Shown: piece after piece, positions 1 to 9,851 of the stretch
Numbering within the stretch: position 1 is the first letter of the stretch
How the letters are laid out: the number at the start of each line of letters is the position of its first letter
The notes under the pieces: model-generated
Database searches by the model: none
Seen by the model: the letters and a program-made list of their open reading frames with translations, nothing else
What the model was told of the DNA's origin: nothing
Made by a program: the position numbers and the translations under genes
Assembly (NCBI GenBank): GCA_016703965.1
Contig: JADJBB010000028.1
Span: forward strand, 1 to 32,312
From: Acidobacteriota bacterium
Lineage (GTDB): Bacteria; Acidobacteriota; Blastocatellia; Pyrinomonadales; Pyrinomonadaceae
Length of the DNA stretch: 32,312 nucleotides
Direction of reading: 5' to 3'

Positions 1-2164
1 GGATGACACCATCCTGAGTCTGGCGCTTCCATCAGCCGCGGTCTGATTTATTGATGCGGCTTCGGTGCGGCCATCAAAGTTGAGTTGATTAGATACTTTC
101 TCCATATCGGCCGAACGTTTAATACCTGAGAGTTGGATTCCTGCTCCTTGTCTGGTGCTCGACGAAGCAATCGAACTTCCGGTATTGAAAGCCTGCTTGC
201 TTTGCGAAGCTTGAGTTTCGAGTGCTTGATTGATCTCACCTGATAGACATTGCTTGCCTCTACCTTCGTGTCGGCGACAATGCCGGTGTTGTTGTTTTGA
301 AGTGCGATGTTACTGCGGTCGTAGAGTCCATCTGCTTGTTCACTTCTTGAATAGGATGCTTATTTCTCGACCAGTCGAAGAGTTCCTGACCGGTGCGAAT
401 CGGAACGGAAGTTCCGGCGATCGACGAGCCGCCCGGTGTGAATTCGTAGGTCTTCATTCCAAACCGCTCAAGGTTGCCCTGACCGCGCAGTTCGACTTCC
501 TTCATTCCATCGATGGTTCGAGCCTCCCGGGTTCCCTGAGCTTCAGCCAGTGTTCCTGCGATCTCGCGCTTGGTTGCCGCTGCACTGCTGCTCAAACCGT
601 AGTTCTTGCTCGCCTCGGCAAGCAACGTCTGCGTCACTTGATTTGCCCGGATCTGTCCCAAACTAGTCGTAAGGCCGCCTTCGACTCCGGCAACCGACGA
701 GACCAAACGCGCGTCCGTTGATTGATTAGCTGCCTCCAGGGATTTTCTTGCGGCCGTCTGCTCGGCATTATAGATGCCCTGAATTTGAGTGTTTTCTGCC
801 TGACGATTGATTGCGGCTCCCGCAACTAGACCGTATGTTTCAAGCGCGGTTCCCATACTCGAAAGCATCCAGCCCATCGAGATCTGAGAAACACCTTCAT
901 AAACCTGTCCTCGCAGAACTCTGTAACTGAGCAATGGAACCAGAATGAAGCAAAGACTGGAAACGAAGAACAATGCGGTGACGATAAGAGCACTTGAAGC
1001 CGGATCGTAAGCTCCGTTGGTTATGATCTTCGCCGTGACGGGATCAAGGAAAAATGTACTCTCACCGTTGTAGATAGAAAGCGCGAGAACGCCTAGGCCA
1101 TAGCAAACATAGAGCGTAACCTCCTTTACTATCGGAAATGCCAGCGCAAATGTAGCGACGCCCCAACAGAAGGGATAGAACATTTGAGCCGCAAACTTCT
1201 CGTCAAAACCGAATGCCGCTAGCACCGGGGCAGCGAGTTTCAGGCCTATCAAGATAAAAAGTCCGGCGATCGCAAGAAAAAGCCCGCCGAACTTTATGAT
1301 GTTCTGCCCGATCACCATAAAGGTAAACATTCGGGGCATATCCCATCCGAGTATGTTTAGTTCACCTGTTATGTCTTTCACAGACGACTCTTTATCCATG
1401 ATTATGCCAACAAGGCCCGGCTCTCCGTTCGGAAGACGTTCTGCGAGCAGTTCATTTGGATCTTCTACGGCGAAGTTTGCTTTCACATACTTTTTCATCT
1501 TGTCGTCAAATTCAGTGACGAGTGAACGGTTGTAGGCGCGAATTGGCCGCGCAAAGAACTTGCCGGTTATCGTGAGACCGTCAATGATGAACGGACTCGC
1601 TCCGATCAATACCATGAAAATGATCGAGCGGATCGCCCAGGCAACAAGTTGCTCTGGTCCAAGGCCTCGGTTGTCGTGGAACCTGCGAATAAACGCAAAG
1701 ATCAAAACAAAACTCGCTATGATCCAAGCGAGAAACGTAAGGATCGGCATCAGCGGTTTTATGATGGTATTGAGAACCGATTGAAACAGCCATTCCTGTC
1801 CAGTCCGCATGAGATTCTTGATCTGTTCGCTGAAACTCGGTGCGGGAGGTTTTGGCGGAACGACCGGGCCGGGAGAAGGACTCGCGACTGGGTTCGCGGG
1901 GTATCTGTTCTCAAACTGCCGAAGATCGGCGCCGGACTTCCATCGAGGGCGGCATAAAAGGAGAGTCGAGTTGATCGTCATTATAAGGTCATTTGCGGTT
2001 ACAGGTTGTCCGTTCATCGTTCCTACTGGAGTCTGCCCCTCGACGCGAGGGGGCGGCCGGGTTTGCCCGGCCGCTTGCGTTGGCGAGGAGGTATGGCGAG
2101 ACGAAGTAGGCAAGAATGAATAGAGCTGTCGCTAAAGCGTGGCGAAAGAGGTCACGTTTTTCAT
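1..2164 (-). CDS. trbL: TrbL/VirB6-like mating channel membrane protein, partial, frameshifted
   Basis: This is a polytopic inner-membrane component of a conjugative type IV secretion channel. The main open frame (260-2113) has five to six hydrophobic spans in its central half, for example the segments with IIKPLMPILTFLAWIIASF and AIAGLFILIGLKLAAPVL, followed by a long Gln/Ala/Ser-rich soluble tail, which is the usual TrbL layout. The C-terminal tail continues to the left window edge in two other frames (switches near 315 and 235), so the end of the gene is outside. The likely true start is an ATG at 2164, giving a clear signal-like N-terminus MKNVTSFATL followed by a hydrophobic run ending in LLANA; one frame break near 2130 separates it from the main frame, and another lies near 2010. 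It follows trbJ in the operon. TrbL rather than VirB6 is chosen because the neighbours are TrbJ/TrbE/TrbD/TrbC-like. Confidence 0.8.
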
Positions 2165-2204
2165 GGCTTTGATGTTTTAGTTCTTAGATCCTATATTTTG
2201 GCGA

Positions 2205-3137
2205 TTATGGAAGAGGGCTTTCATAGACGTCATCATTCCATACTTCATAGCGTTCGAGCTCACGAAGAAACTCGTCCGAGGCTCGTGTGATACCAGTCAT
2301 CATCTCGGTGCTTCGGCGGATCTCTTTTCCGAACTCGGTCATCTGCTCGATCTTGAGGCCGTAGGCGATAAACTTCTCCTGTATCTTTGCCTCAAGCTCG
2401 CGCAGCTGTCCTTCAACCGTTGATATGCGCAGATTGATTGCGAGCATCTGGTCTATGAGAGACTGAACGCCATCCCGATTTGCCGCTGGATTAGCTTCTA
2501 TCGCTCGTGTTTCATCTGCGATCTTCTCGCGTTCTTCATAGAGCTTCGCTAGATCGAGAAGCATGTTTTCTCGGTCAAAGAGCATCCGTTCGAGTTCAGA
2601 ATCTAGCTTCGCAAGGCGTTCGAGATTCTTGAGGTGGGCATCGGCGCTTCGTCCGATCGAATGCCGAAGAAAGTCATCAAGGTCACGCTTGTTCGCATCC
2701 ATATCGAAGATGCCGTTCTTAAGGCGTCTTGCGATGTTTACGACTGAATGTATTTGGCTGGTTATAGTTGCCTCGATGCGCTTTTTAAGTTCAAAGGTCC
2801 CGCGTATCAGCCGGCCGATAGTTGCGTAGGTCGTTATCAGCTGCTTATGCCGCATAACCTGCTCTTCAACCTTGCCGAGAATCCCCCTCAGATTGGTTAC
2901 GCTTTCAACCATCTTTTCGTACTGCTTGACCGCTTGTTCATAGGTATCGATATAGTGGTTGATGGTCTCAAGCCACCTAGCCGCCTCTTCGACCCTTTTT
3001 TCAACTTGGAGAACGTATTGAGATGGGTCGAATACCGTCCACTGTGCCCGGGCCGGGCGAACGTCGATCCCGATGAAGATCGAAGAAAGAACTACTCCGA
3101 GAACGATCTGTCTTATTGTTTTGTTACTTCCGATCAT
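2205..3137 (-). CDS. trbJ: TrbJ/VirB5-like conjugal transfer protein
   Basis: A 310-residue protein with an N-terminal signal peptide (hydrophobic IVLGVVLSSIFIGI, probable cleavage after ARA at residue 31). The mature N-terminus contains DPSQYVLQVEKRVEEAARWL, a typical TrbJ/VirB5 opening, followed by a mostly helical, charged coiled-coil body (residues about 50-290). VirB5-like proteins are periplasmic, helping pilus assembly or adhesion at the pilus tip. The reading frame is intact. Its start overlaps the trbE stop by four bases (3134-3137), suggesting translational coupling. The assignment rests on the signal peptide, the opening motif, length and gene order; distant TrbJ proteins diverge strongly, so the exact family name is less certain than the role. 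Confidence 0.82.
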   Translation of the reverse strand: MIGSNKTIRQIVLGVVLSSIFIGIDVRPARAQWTVFDPSQYVLQVEKRVEEAARWLETINHYIDTYEQAVKQYEKMVESVTNLRGILGKVEEQVMRHKQLITTYATIGRLIRGTFELKKRIEATITSQIHSVVNIARRLKNGIFDMDANKRDLDDFLRHSIGRSADAHLKNLERLAKLDSELERMLFDRENMLLDLAKLYEEREKIADETRAIEANPAANRDGVQSLIDQMLAINLRISTVEGQLRELEAKIQEKFIAYGLKIEQMTEFGKEIRRSTEMMTGITRASDEFLRELERYEVWNDDVYESPLP

Positions 3138-5986
3138 GCTGATACCTCCAAACCGTTCAATTCATTCAGGTCAAAAGAAGATATTTCCGTGAGTCCGACT
3201 GCGGTCAATCCGCTCGGGTACTTTGAGGCCAGCCAGGACACGACGATCTCAGGCGGCAGGTCGGGCCGAATATTCTCGACAAGTCTTCGCGCATTCGCTT
3301 CGTTCGTGTCGTTGGTGTTAGCCCAAAGCATCGCCGGCGAAAGACGGATCTCGGCCATCTGGACGATCTTGTCCGCTCCGCTGCCGATGACAAAAACCCA
3401 CTGGGTGTATCTTCCGTATTGGTTTCTGATCGCACGGATCGCTGCAACTGTCTCAGGGGCAAGCTCGCAATCCGATGCCAGTCGGTCAAAACCTCCGATC
3501 TGTTTGCCGATCATCTTTACACCTGAGTTTTTTACAAGGTCGATTCCAATCTCGTTGGGCCTCTCTGTAGTTCCGGTGAAATGCTCGTAAGCCTGCGAGA
3601 ATAGGACGGTAACAAGACCTTCTTTACGGCCGGTCACTGATGCCTCGGCAATGAGTTCCTGAATCGCTGGAAAGTGCTTGTTGATCTCGCGCATTTCGTC
3701 GCAGAGAAACAGGATCGGTGTCTTTGCTTCCGCTCGTCTTCCTCGCCTATCTCCTGCATTATCTGGCGCTAATCCGAAAGCCGACGCTCTCGCGGATCTT
3801 CTCGTCAAGGCCACTGATGCCCGAAAGTTCAAACACATCGAACATCGACGGCATGTCATAGTCGGGATGGGTCGGCGAGTTAAGCCACGGGTCTTTTCGG
3901 TGAACATTAAGTTTCAAGTAAAGCTCGCTCGCCTGGCCCTGCTGTGCAGGCTCCCAGTGATAGGTCTTAAGAACATCCAAAAAATGTCCAAGCGAAACTT
4001 CGGTCTGCCGTCTCCGTTTCGAGCCAGCGACATCTTATAGACCTCATCGATAACAGTGGAGGCAATAGCACTTGTGATCGCATCTGTCTTTGCCGTCTTG
4101 CTAAGAATGAGGATGTCCATCAACACCATTGAAAGCTGGCGCTTCGTAGGACGGTCACCTTCCTCGATTCCCGGATAGTTCCAAATGTTGATCGGTTTGG
4201 GATCGGCTTCGTTAAACTCGATGTGACGGCCGCCAAAAAGTTTACAGATAGGCTTGAACGAATGCCTGTAGTCCATCACGCGGACCTTTACGTTTCCGCG
4301 GTGAGCCCGGATGTCCGTGATCAGCATAGCCGCAAGAAATGATTTGCCTTCACCGGACGCTGCGGTGACGATGACTGTTGGAGATTTGATCAGTCCCCGA
4401 TCGTAGAGATCAAGACCAAACATCTGGCCGTTCGGAGTTATAAAGATGCTGTGCGGCCGCCCGCTTCCACGCCAGCTAGTTTCGGTTGGGACAAATGAGA
4501 TTACCGAGTCGGCCGTTTCCGTAAGTTCCTGACCTGTTGGCTTCCAGGAAAGTTCACCGGTAAGCATTCGCGGATAAATAGCTCGCTGCCGCACCGCGTC
4601 TTCTCTAATTGCGTCCGCGCCGATCTTCTTGCGGATCGCTGAGACTACGGCATCACATCGGTCGTCAAGAATCTCAAGTTGCCGACGCGTTTCCTTTAGC
4701 CCTTTTGAGCGGCCCGCAAAGACAATAACGTTTAGTCTGAGATTGCAGATCTCTTCATTGTCCCCTTCGACCTGTTCGAGCAGGCCCTCAAGGTCTGACT
4801 TGATAACAACCGCGTCCTTTTTGAGATTACGGAACCCAAGCCAGGTGTTGCGGCTGCCGTCGATACGATCGATTCGCTTCTGCAGGTCTTTTTTTGCAGC
4901 CTGTTTTTCAGTTGTCATCAAATCAACGACGATCTCGTGCGGAAAACCTAAGGCCTTCGTCGCAGTCACGTACCGCATAATATCGGCCGTTACAAAGCCA
5001 TTTGGAAGGGTCTTGAGACTGACAAGACTTGCAGGCGTACCATTGTGACGGATGTACTGCTCGCGTTTTGTCTCAATTTCTGTACTGCAAAGATAGCGCC
5101 GCAGATCGACGCAATCTGAGCTCTTCAGATCGGGGAAAGGACCGTGCTCGCGGCGATGGCTGATAAAGAGTGATTCAAATATCTCTGTTCGGTTCATCTC
5201 CCGAAGCTGCAAGCTGCGCGGAAAATTGGCTTCGAATGATTGAAATACTCGTGAAGCTTTTAGTTTGCAGGCGGCTTCACTTTGCACCTCTCTCTGCACC
5301 ATCAATTCACTTTCGCGATTTCTTATGCTTTTGAGGGGAAAGCGGAATAGTCGTGCAAACCCGTGATCCCTTATGTCCTTTGAAATAGAAGGCAAGAGCA
5401 AAGACATCATTCCCTTTTCCCCTGGATCACGTACCGGAACTCGTATCCACACCGTTGCGGTTTGTCGCATAACTTCGCCGGATCTGATCGCTTCCTCGTG
5501 AAGCGCAAGATTGGTGGCCTGAAGCACACCGGCGACCGGATCGGATGATGCGGTGTCTCTGGATGAGAGATGTGACCGAAGCACCTCACCCGCGTCGAGC
5601 GAATTCAGGAACCGAAACTGAATGATGGTGTACTCCGGCTTCTCGAATTTCAGTATGGTTTTTAGCTCGTCGATCCGTTGCTCAGTCACGTAACCGTCGA
5701 TGTAAAGACTATTCGACGGTTCGAAAATATAGGCCTTTCCATAGCTGCCATCTCGGTAACGGATAGTGTTCCCGTCTAGCCCCGCGATCTCGGTCGGTAA
5801 TATCCGACCTGCTTCGGCATTCTCGATGAGTTGAGTCCGTGACCCGCGGTCCAATGGAGTACGGCTCGATAGTGATCTTACTGCCGGGATGAAACGAAAT
5901 CCGGCTACCAATCCAAGACCGACGGAAAGAAGTCCCCCGAAAAGAGAGATTGCGATTTGCGCGAATGTTAGGTTTGCTGTGTCCAT
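3134..5986 (-). CDS. trbE: TrbE/VirB4-like conjugative transfer ATPase, frameshifted
   Basis: This is the VirB4-class ATPase that energises pilus assembly and substrate transfer at the inner membrane. The N-terminus has a hydrophobic segment (AISLFGGLLSVGLGLVAGF), then the CagE/TrbE/VirB4 N-terminal domain. The Walker A loop reads ASGEGKSFLAAML near 4320-4360, and a Walker B-like LFLCDEMREI lies near 3690-3715. The first frame (5986 to about 3985) is uninterrupted over 690 codons. The C-terminal ATPase part is recovered by moving to a second frame (about 3980-3790, containing DPWLNSPTHPDYDMPSMFDV) and then a third (about 3780-3134). The total, about 950 residues, is large but within the family range. 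It starts two bases from the trbD stop and overlaps trbJ. The two breaks are isolated, so sequencing error is as likely as inactivation. Confidence 0.88.
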
Positions 5987-5988
5987 GC

Positions 5989-6324
5989 TTATTTCCTGTT
6001 AGATGTCTTCCAACTTGTCGGTTCGAGTTCGCCTCGGAGCGGCGGTCGATACTCTGTCCATCGGTCTATCTCGGCGTCAAACTTCTGAGAAAGCCAATAG
6101 GAAGGCTTACTCAAACGCAGATAGTTGAAGATTCCCAAAAGAATCAGAAAAACTAGCAGTCCCATGGGGAATCCCAGCGGAACGTAGCCCACCCAAAGCC
6201 CGAAAACAAAAGGAACGATGTAGGCGATCGCAGTGGGGATCAGGATAAATTTCCAGTCGGTAGAGTAGACCCCGAACCGCTTTAGACCACGGAAAACATT
6301 AGGTCGTGTTGCACGTCTTCTCAT
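5989..6324 (-). CDS. trbD: TrbD/VirB3-like inner-membrane protein
   Basis: A 111-residue protein with two closely spaced hydrophobic segments (residues about 26-47, FILIPTAIAYIVPFVFGLW, and about 49-70, PLGFPMGLLVFLILLGIF), an Arg-rich N-terminus and a basic C-terminal tail. This is the classic VirB3/TrbD topology. These proteins work with the VirB4 ATPase, and the gene sits directly upstream of trbE with only two bases between stop and start. The frame is intact. Identification depends on size, topology and position between the pilin and VirB4 genes, since the family has little sequence conservation. Confidence 0.78.
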   Translation of the reverse strand: MRRRATRPNVFRGLKRFGVYSTDWKFILIPTAIAYIVPFVFGLWVGYVPLGFPMGLLVFLILLGIFNYLRLSKPSYWLSQKFDAEIDRWTEYRPPLRGELEPTSWKTSNRK

Positions 6325-6335
6325 ATGGCTTCCTC

Positions 6336-6677
6336 CTAGAAGTTCGTATCAACTCCGACCGCACGTCCTTGTGCAAGCTGCCAGAACACCGCGACTATGG
6401 TCCCGAACGCAAACGACAGGAGCGAACCGAACGCCTGGTTACCCCATTCCTTTCCGGTCATTTTGTTATAGATCGACCAAGCCACGCCGACTGCTCCTAG
6501 ACAGAAGAGAATGATCGCCATGAGCTTAAGGGCTTCACGAATGATGTTCGAGAGGTTACTTGCATCTCCGGTGAAAATCGGGCCTTGTGCTGAAGTCAGT
6601 TGCGTGAAAAGCAACATTAATCCGAGCGGCGCCAGTGCAGGTACATGGCTTTTGATAAGTGTCAGTAGTTTTTTCAT
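6336..6677 (-). CDS. trbC: TrbC/VirB2-like conjugative pilin
   Basis: A 113-residue pilin precursor. The chosen ATG at 6677 gives a basic start (MKKLLTLIKSH), a hydrophobic leader ending in TSAQG, then two hydrophobic helices (LKLMAIILFCLGAVGVAWSI and AFGSLLSFAFGTIVAVFWQL) separated by a short basic loop NKMTGKEW. This is the VirB2/TrbC arrangement: leader removal followed by a two-helix pilin embedded in the membrane. A GAGGA ribosome binding site lies about seven bases upstream; the same frame stays open a further 13 codons upstream without a better site. It is the first gene of the minus-strand trb operon, followed by trbD after 11 bases. Confidence 0.85.
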   Translation of the reverse strand: MKKLLTLIKSHVPALAPLGLMLLFTQLTSAQGPIFTGDASNLSNIIREALKLMAIILFCLGAVGVAWSIYNKMTGKEWGNQAFGSLLSFAFGTIVAVFWQLAQGRAVGVDTNF

Positions 6678-6779
6678 AGTCGTCCTCGTTTTAAAGGTGT
6701 GACGGCTGTAGCACACGCGGATGATTCGCTAAACTAAGACCGTGCACGATACTCGTAGAATTTGGGGAAAGATTCAGTG

Positions 6780-6983
6780 ATGAGTGAACACGAACACGTG
6801 ACGAAGGATGAGATTGCGGCGTTTGCCGCAAAAACGTTATCTGCGGAGAAGCACCGCACCGTCGCGCGTCATATGCTTCGTTGCAGCGATTGTCGAAATG
6901 ACCTTCCCATGCCGACGACGGAAGAATTCTTTCGAGCGCTTTTTGATGAGTCGGTCCAACCGCCAGACGGAGAAAAGGATTAA
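6780..6983 (+). CDS. small zf-HC2-type zinc-finger protein (anti-sigma-like)
   Basis: A 67-residue protein with an H-x3-C-x2-C motif at residues 31-38 (HMLRCSDC), preceded by an Ala/Lys-rich helix that begins MSEHEHVTKDEIAAFAAKTL. This is the short zinc-binding module found at the N-terminus of ZAS-type anti-sigma factors. No transmembrane segment follows and no sigma factor gene is adjacent, so it may be a stand-alone regulator or a remnant. It is divergent from trbC across about 100 bases, which makes control of the transfer promoters a reasonable guess, but nothing in the sequence proves it. An in-frame ATG lies six codons upstream; the later one was chosen because the motif-bearing domain starts there. 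Confidence 0.5.
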   Translation: MSEHEHVTKDEIAAFAAKTLSAEKHRTVARHMLRCSDCRNDLPMPTTEEFFRALFDESVQPPDGEKD

Positions 6984-7038
6984 TGCCATTCGGTAAGCGA
7001 ATTTGGTGGCTAGGCGATCTCTTCTAGCGAATTGGACC

Positions 7039-7200
7039 CGTTCCCCTATGGCTTGGGGCGTTTCCCTTGTCGCCGGGGAAGGTTACATTGCGATTAAATT
7101 CGTTTCCCCTGCGACAAGGGACGCTGCCCCTGTGAGGTGGAAAATTTTCCCTGATCGCGTGTATGATTTCCCCTACGAGACGTTTTCCGTTCTCGTATTC
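7039..7200. repeat. inverted repeat and repeated TTTCCCC-type motifs in an intergenic region
   Basis: This noncoding stretch holds an 18-bp inverted repeat with one mismatch: TCCCTTGTCGCCGGGGAA at 7063-7080 and its reverse complement version at 7104-7121, with a 23-bp spacer. A perfect 12-bp palindrome GGAAAATTTTCC follows at 7139-7150. The short word TTCCCC or TTTCCC recurs about six times between 7039 and 7165. It lies upstream of the small gene at 7239. An operator or iteron-like protein-binding array is possible; function is not shown. Confidence 0.55.
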
Positions 7201-7238
7201 ATGAAAAGCCAATAAATACAGGTCGAAAAGGAGATTCT

Positions 7239-7595
7239 ATGCCTAGAAGTGTTGATATCAAGAGTATCAGGGAAAGATGCAACGTAATGAATGACGCTTG
7301 GTTCGAAGGCGCACCGGCGGTTGAGTTCAATGGAATCACGCAAGCGGCGTTTCTCGCCGACATCACCGCGTGTGCCGCAGATGACGCGACAATCGCCGAC
7401 CTCGAAGCCGAACTCAAGATGAAACGCGAAGTCCGCGACGACAAATACGCCGCCCTAAATGAAAATCGCTCCAAAGTCGGCCTCGGCGTCGCCGGCTCCG
7501 CCGCCTACGGCAACGACAGCCCGCTCTACGGAGCAATGGGCTTCGTCCGCAAATCCGACAGAGCGTCGGGTCTGACGAGAAAAACGAAGCCGTGA
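7239..7595 (+). CDS. hypothetical protein
   Basis: An intact 118-residue reading frame with a good ribosome binding site (AAAGGAG seven bases before the ATG). The predicted protein is soluble: an N-terminal part with DIKSIRERCNVMNDAWF, a central charged helix (DLEAELKMKREVRDDKYAALNE read in part as a coiled coil at residues about 60-80) and a Gly/Ser/Ala-rich C-terminal tail with YGNDSPLYGAMGF that is typical of a flexible segment. I do not recognise the family. It is the first gene downstream of the repeat array at 7039-7200 and may belong to the plus-strand transfer block. Confidence 0.6.
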   Translation: MPRSVDIKSIRERCNVMNDAWFEGAPAVEFNGITQAAFLADITACAADDATIADLEAELKMKREVRDDKYAALNENRSKVGLGVAGSAAYGNDSPLYGAMGFVRKSDRASGLTRKTKP

Positions 7596-7622
7596 TATAT
7601 CGAGTTGAGAAAACGAGATAAT

Positions 7623-7856
7623 ATGAGAGCAACGCGAACAGGCAACGGCTTAATCGCGTTGCTCAATTCGATTCAAAGCAGTCAACGCACGTCGAAGACG
7701 GCGTGGTTTGACCGCTTTGACATCCTGGAGGACAGGAACGGTGATAAAGTTCACCAATTCGAATACCCTCTCAGTAATTTGAGATGCGTCATCAAGCACG
7801 ATTCGCCAGTTCACGAGGCTTTTCGATGTTTCCAGCTTTCGTTACCAAATAATTAG
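7623..7856 (+). CDS. small hypothetical protein, possibly truncated
   Basis: A short open frame that begins MRATRTGNGLIALLNSIQ and reads about 77 residues before a stop. An in-frame ATG also exists 18 bases upstream (7605). Its last 65 bases overlap the 3' end of the cytosine methyltransferase gene on the opposite strand. No domain is recognisable. The overlap and lack of a natural end suggest that it may be the 5' part of a gene cut by insertion of the restriction-modification cassette, or not a gene at all. Confidence 0.3.
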   Translation: MRATRTGNGLIALLNSIQSSQRTSKTAWFDRFDILEDRNGDKVHQFEYPLSNLRCVIKHDSPVHEAFRCFQLSLPNN

Positions 7857-8745
7857 ATAATGCCTTTGCAACAAATTCTGCGAGTTTTACAGGAACCGCA
7901 TTCCCAATTATTTGTTCCAATTCGGTTTTCGAACCAGTTAGCTTTATGTTGTCGGGAAAGGTTTGGATTAGCGCTCGTTCACGAGTACTAAGGGAACGAA
8001 CGTTCTCGTCGATTTCCGAACGATCGCCCGGATGCCCTGGGTAACCGCTTGGGATTGGTCTGTTGACCCCTCGAATGGTCGGACTCGGTTCATCAATAGA
8101 GAATATAGCCCGCCTATAGTAGCTTCGTGGGTGCCGATAATAGTACTCCGTATCAATCTTATCGCCCAAATACTCGCGAACGGTGATTCGCTTTGTGCTA
8201 AGACTGGATTCAATGTATGGGTCTAAGGCATTGTCGGTTCCGTTAAGCTCACCCGTAACAAATAATCTTTTTCTAATCTGAGGAACGCCGCAAAGACTCG
8301 CATCTAATACCCGAATTGAAAGTCCATAGCCCGCATCAGTGAACATCTGCTTTGCCTTGGCAAATGCATTACTCGTTAAAGCCCGAGCAACATTTTCCAT
8401 TACGAAATATGCCGGCTTAATGCAGGTGACAATTTCAGCAAAGGAAAGCGTTAAGTCTGCTCGACCAAGATTTTCGTTCCGCTTTCCGGCACTTGAAAAA
8501 TCTTGACACGGCGGTCCTCCGATAATGATATTTGGATTGTATTTATTGATAAGCGAAACCGACTGGGAAACATTACCCAGATCACATTTAATAATGGGGT
8601 GGTCGAAATTTTCTTCGTAAAATTTGATTGCCGGATCCCAGTTATCAAGCGCGGCCTTAATATTAAAGCCTGCGTTGCCGAAACCTATGGAAAGACCGCC
8701 GCCACCCGCAAAAACATCAACTACTCTTGAGTTATTACTTATCAT
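7792..8745 (-). CDS. DNA (cytosine-5-)-methyltransferase of a type II restriction-modification system
   Basis: An intact 317-residue C5-cytosine methyltransferase that transfers a methyl group from S-adenosylmethionine to cytosine in a specific DNA sequence. Conserved motifs are in order: motif I VDVFAGGGGLSIGF (residues 9-22), motif IV GGPPCQDFS with the catalytic Cys80, motif VI ENV (117-119), motif VIII GVPQIRKRLF (153-162), motif IX around LSTRERALIQTFP (252-264) and motif X QIIGNAVP (278-285). The region between about 163 and 250 is the short target-recognition domain. The gene is followed upstream, three bases away, by a HindVP-like endonuclease, so it should protect the host against that enzyme. 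HindVP itself recognises GRCGYC; whether this pair shares that site cannot be read from the sequence. Confidence 0.93.
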   Translation of the reverse strand: MISNNSRVVDVFAGGGGLSIGFGNAGFNIKAALDNWDPAIKFYEENFDHPIIKCDLGNVSQSVSLINKYNPNIIIGGPPCQDFSSAGKRNENLGRADLTLSFAEIVTCIKPAYFVMENVARALTSNAFAKAKQMFTDAGYGLSIRVLDASLCGVPQIRKRLFVTGELNGTDNALDPYIESSLSTKRITVREYLGDKIDTEYYYRHPRSYYRRAIFSIDEPSPTIRGVNRPIPSGYPGHPGDRSEIDENVRSLSTRERALIQTFPDNIKLTGSKTELEQIIGNAVPVKLAEFVAKALSNYLVTKAGNIEKPRELANRA

Positions 8746-8748
8746 TGA

Positions 8749-9807
8749 TTAATCACTAAACAAATCAGTTGCAAAATAGATGATTGCGTCGAAACGCCTC
8801 TCTGGGCTTAAATACTTCTGCCCACCACCCAAAATAATATTCTTAATCTCGTCTTTTCCAATTGCTAAATTAGTTAGCCGCGGATTTCTCATTATGAGAT
8901 TCGTCTTATTTCCAGAAAGTGCAAACTCCTTGTCCGTCTGAGGTCCGTAGGTCATCCCATCATAGATTGGAGCCAGGTATACCTTTCCTAAGCGTGACGA
9001 ATCATACAAAAATCGGGCAAGCCTAAGAGCAGCGCGCTTGAACCGTGAAATTGTTTCAACCCGAAAATCGCGAGCGCTGGACATAAACAACCTCGACAAT
9101 GCAAAGTCGCTCCATACGAAAATATCTAGGCACGAATCAGCAAGCAGTGGAGCTTTCCCATGGGTCTTCCATATTGGCTGTAAAAGGATTGGCTTTTGCC
9201 GAGAAGAAAACTCGGAGAAAAGGTTTCGAGAGCCTCGACGATTTGCGGTAAATATCTTGCCGCCTCGACCTCGTTTCTCCAGTCCTGAATCGGCCCACAA
9301 AATGCAAACAACTCCCGAATACGAGCTTTGTCGGCTTCATTGTTACAACTTTCAGCAATGCTTAACGCCATATACTTAAGCGTCGCAGATCTTAAAACAA
9401 GTTCACAACCATATTGACTTTCAGCAAGCATGCACGTTGAATTGTCCGGTAAAGTCGTAATTAATCTCAAATGGTCGAATGTAATTTCCGTTCGTATCCT
9501 TTAAGACAAGATCAATCGAGACCAGCTGATCTTCTACGAAGTTCCTAAACGGTTCATAGATTGACTCAAACGCGAACGAAAGTTGGTCGTTCGGCAGAGT
9601 AGTGCCAAAGATGAAATCGAAATCTCGTTCAACCACTTGAGTTTTACAGTCTTCGTCAAGTTCAATGTAAACAGCGGGAATGCCTTTGTCCCGCATATAA
9701 CATGCAAGGGCGGCAGGAAAGGACGAGTTGAATTGATTCTTCCCCCAATAATGTGGATCGGAGAAGTTTCGATTCGAGTGTGTGATTCCGTATAAAGATG
9801 GTGGCAT
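8749..9807 (-). CDS. HindVP-family type II restriction endonuclease, frameshifted
   Basis: The joined product (about 350 residues) resembles the HindVP restriction endonuclease family. The N-terminus is MPPSLYGITHSNRNF followed by YWGKNQFNSSFPAAL, a segment I know from that family, and the middle has DNSTC and ESQYGCELVLR. Three frames are used: 9807 to about 9465, about 9465 to 9200, and about 9200 to 8749. The C-terminal part (LGKVYLAPIYDGMTYGPQTD) is uninterrupted. The gene is directly beside the cytosine methyltransferase on the same strand, with three bases between them, the normal arrangement for a type II pair. If the two frame breaks are real, the endonuclease is dead and the methyltransferase is an orphan. 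Confidence 0.8.
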
Positions 9808-9851
9808 TTTCTTTAATGTATGTTATCCATTCTGATATTTCTTGACAATGA

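Noticed and set aside
2748..3590. 280-codon plus-strand open frame opposite trbJ and trbE
   Set aside because: It is antisense to two well-supported genes and has no start site or recognisable domain.
7003..7215. Open frames over the repeat array on both strands
   Set aside because: They consist of the repeated TTTCCCC words, lack a ribosome binding site and match no protein pattern.
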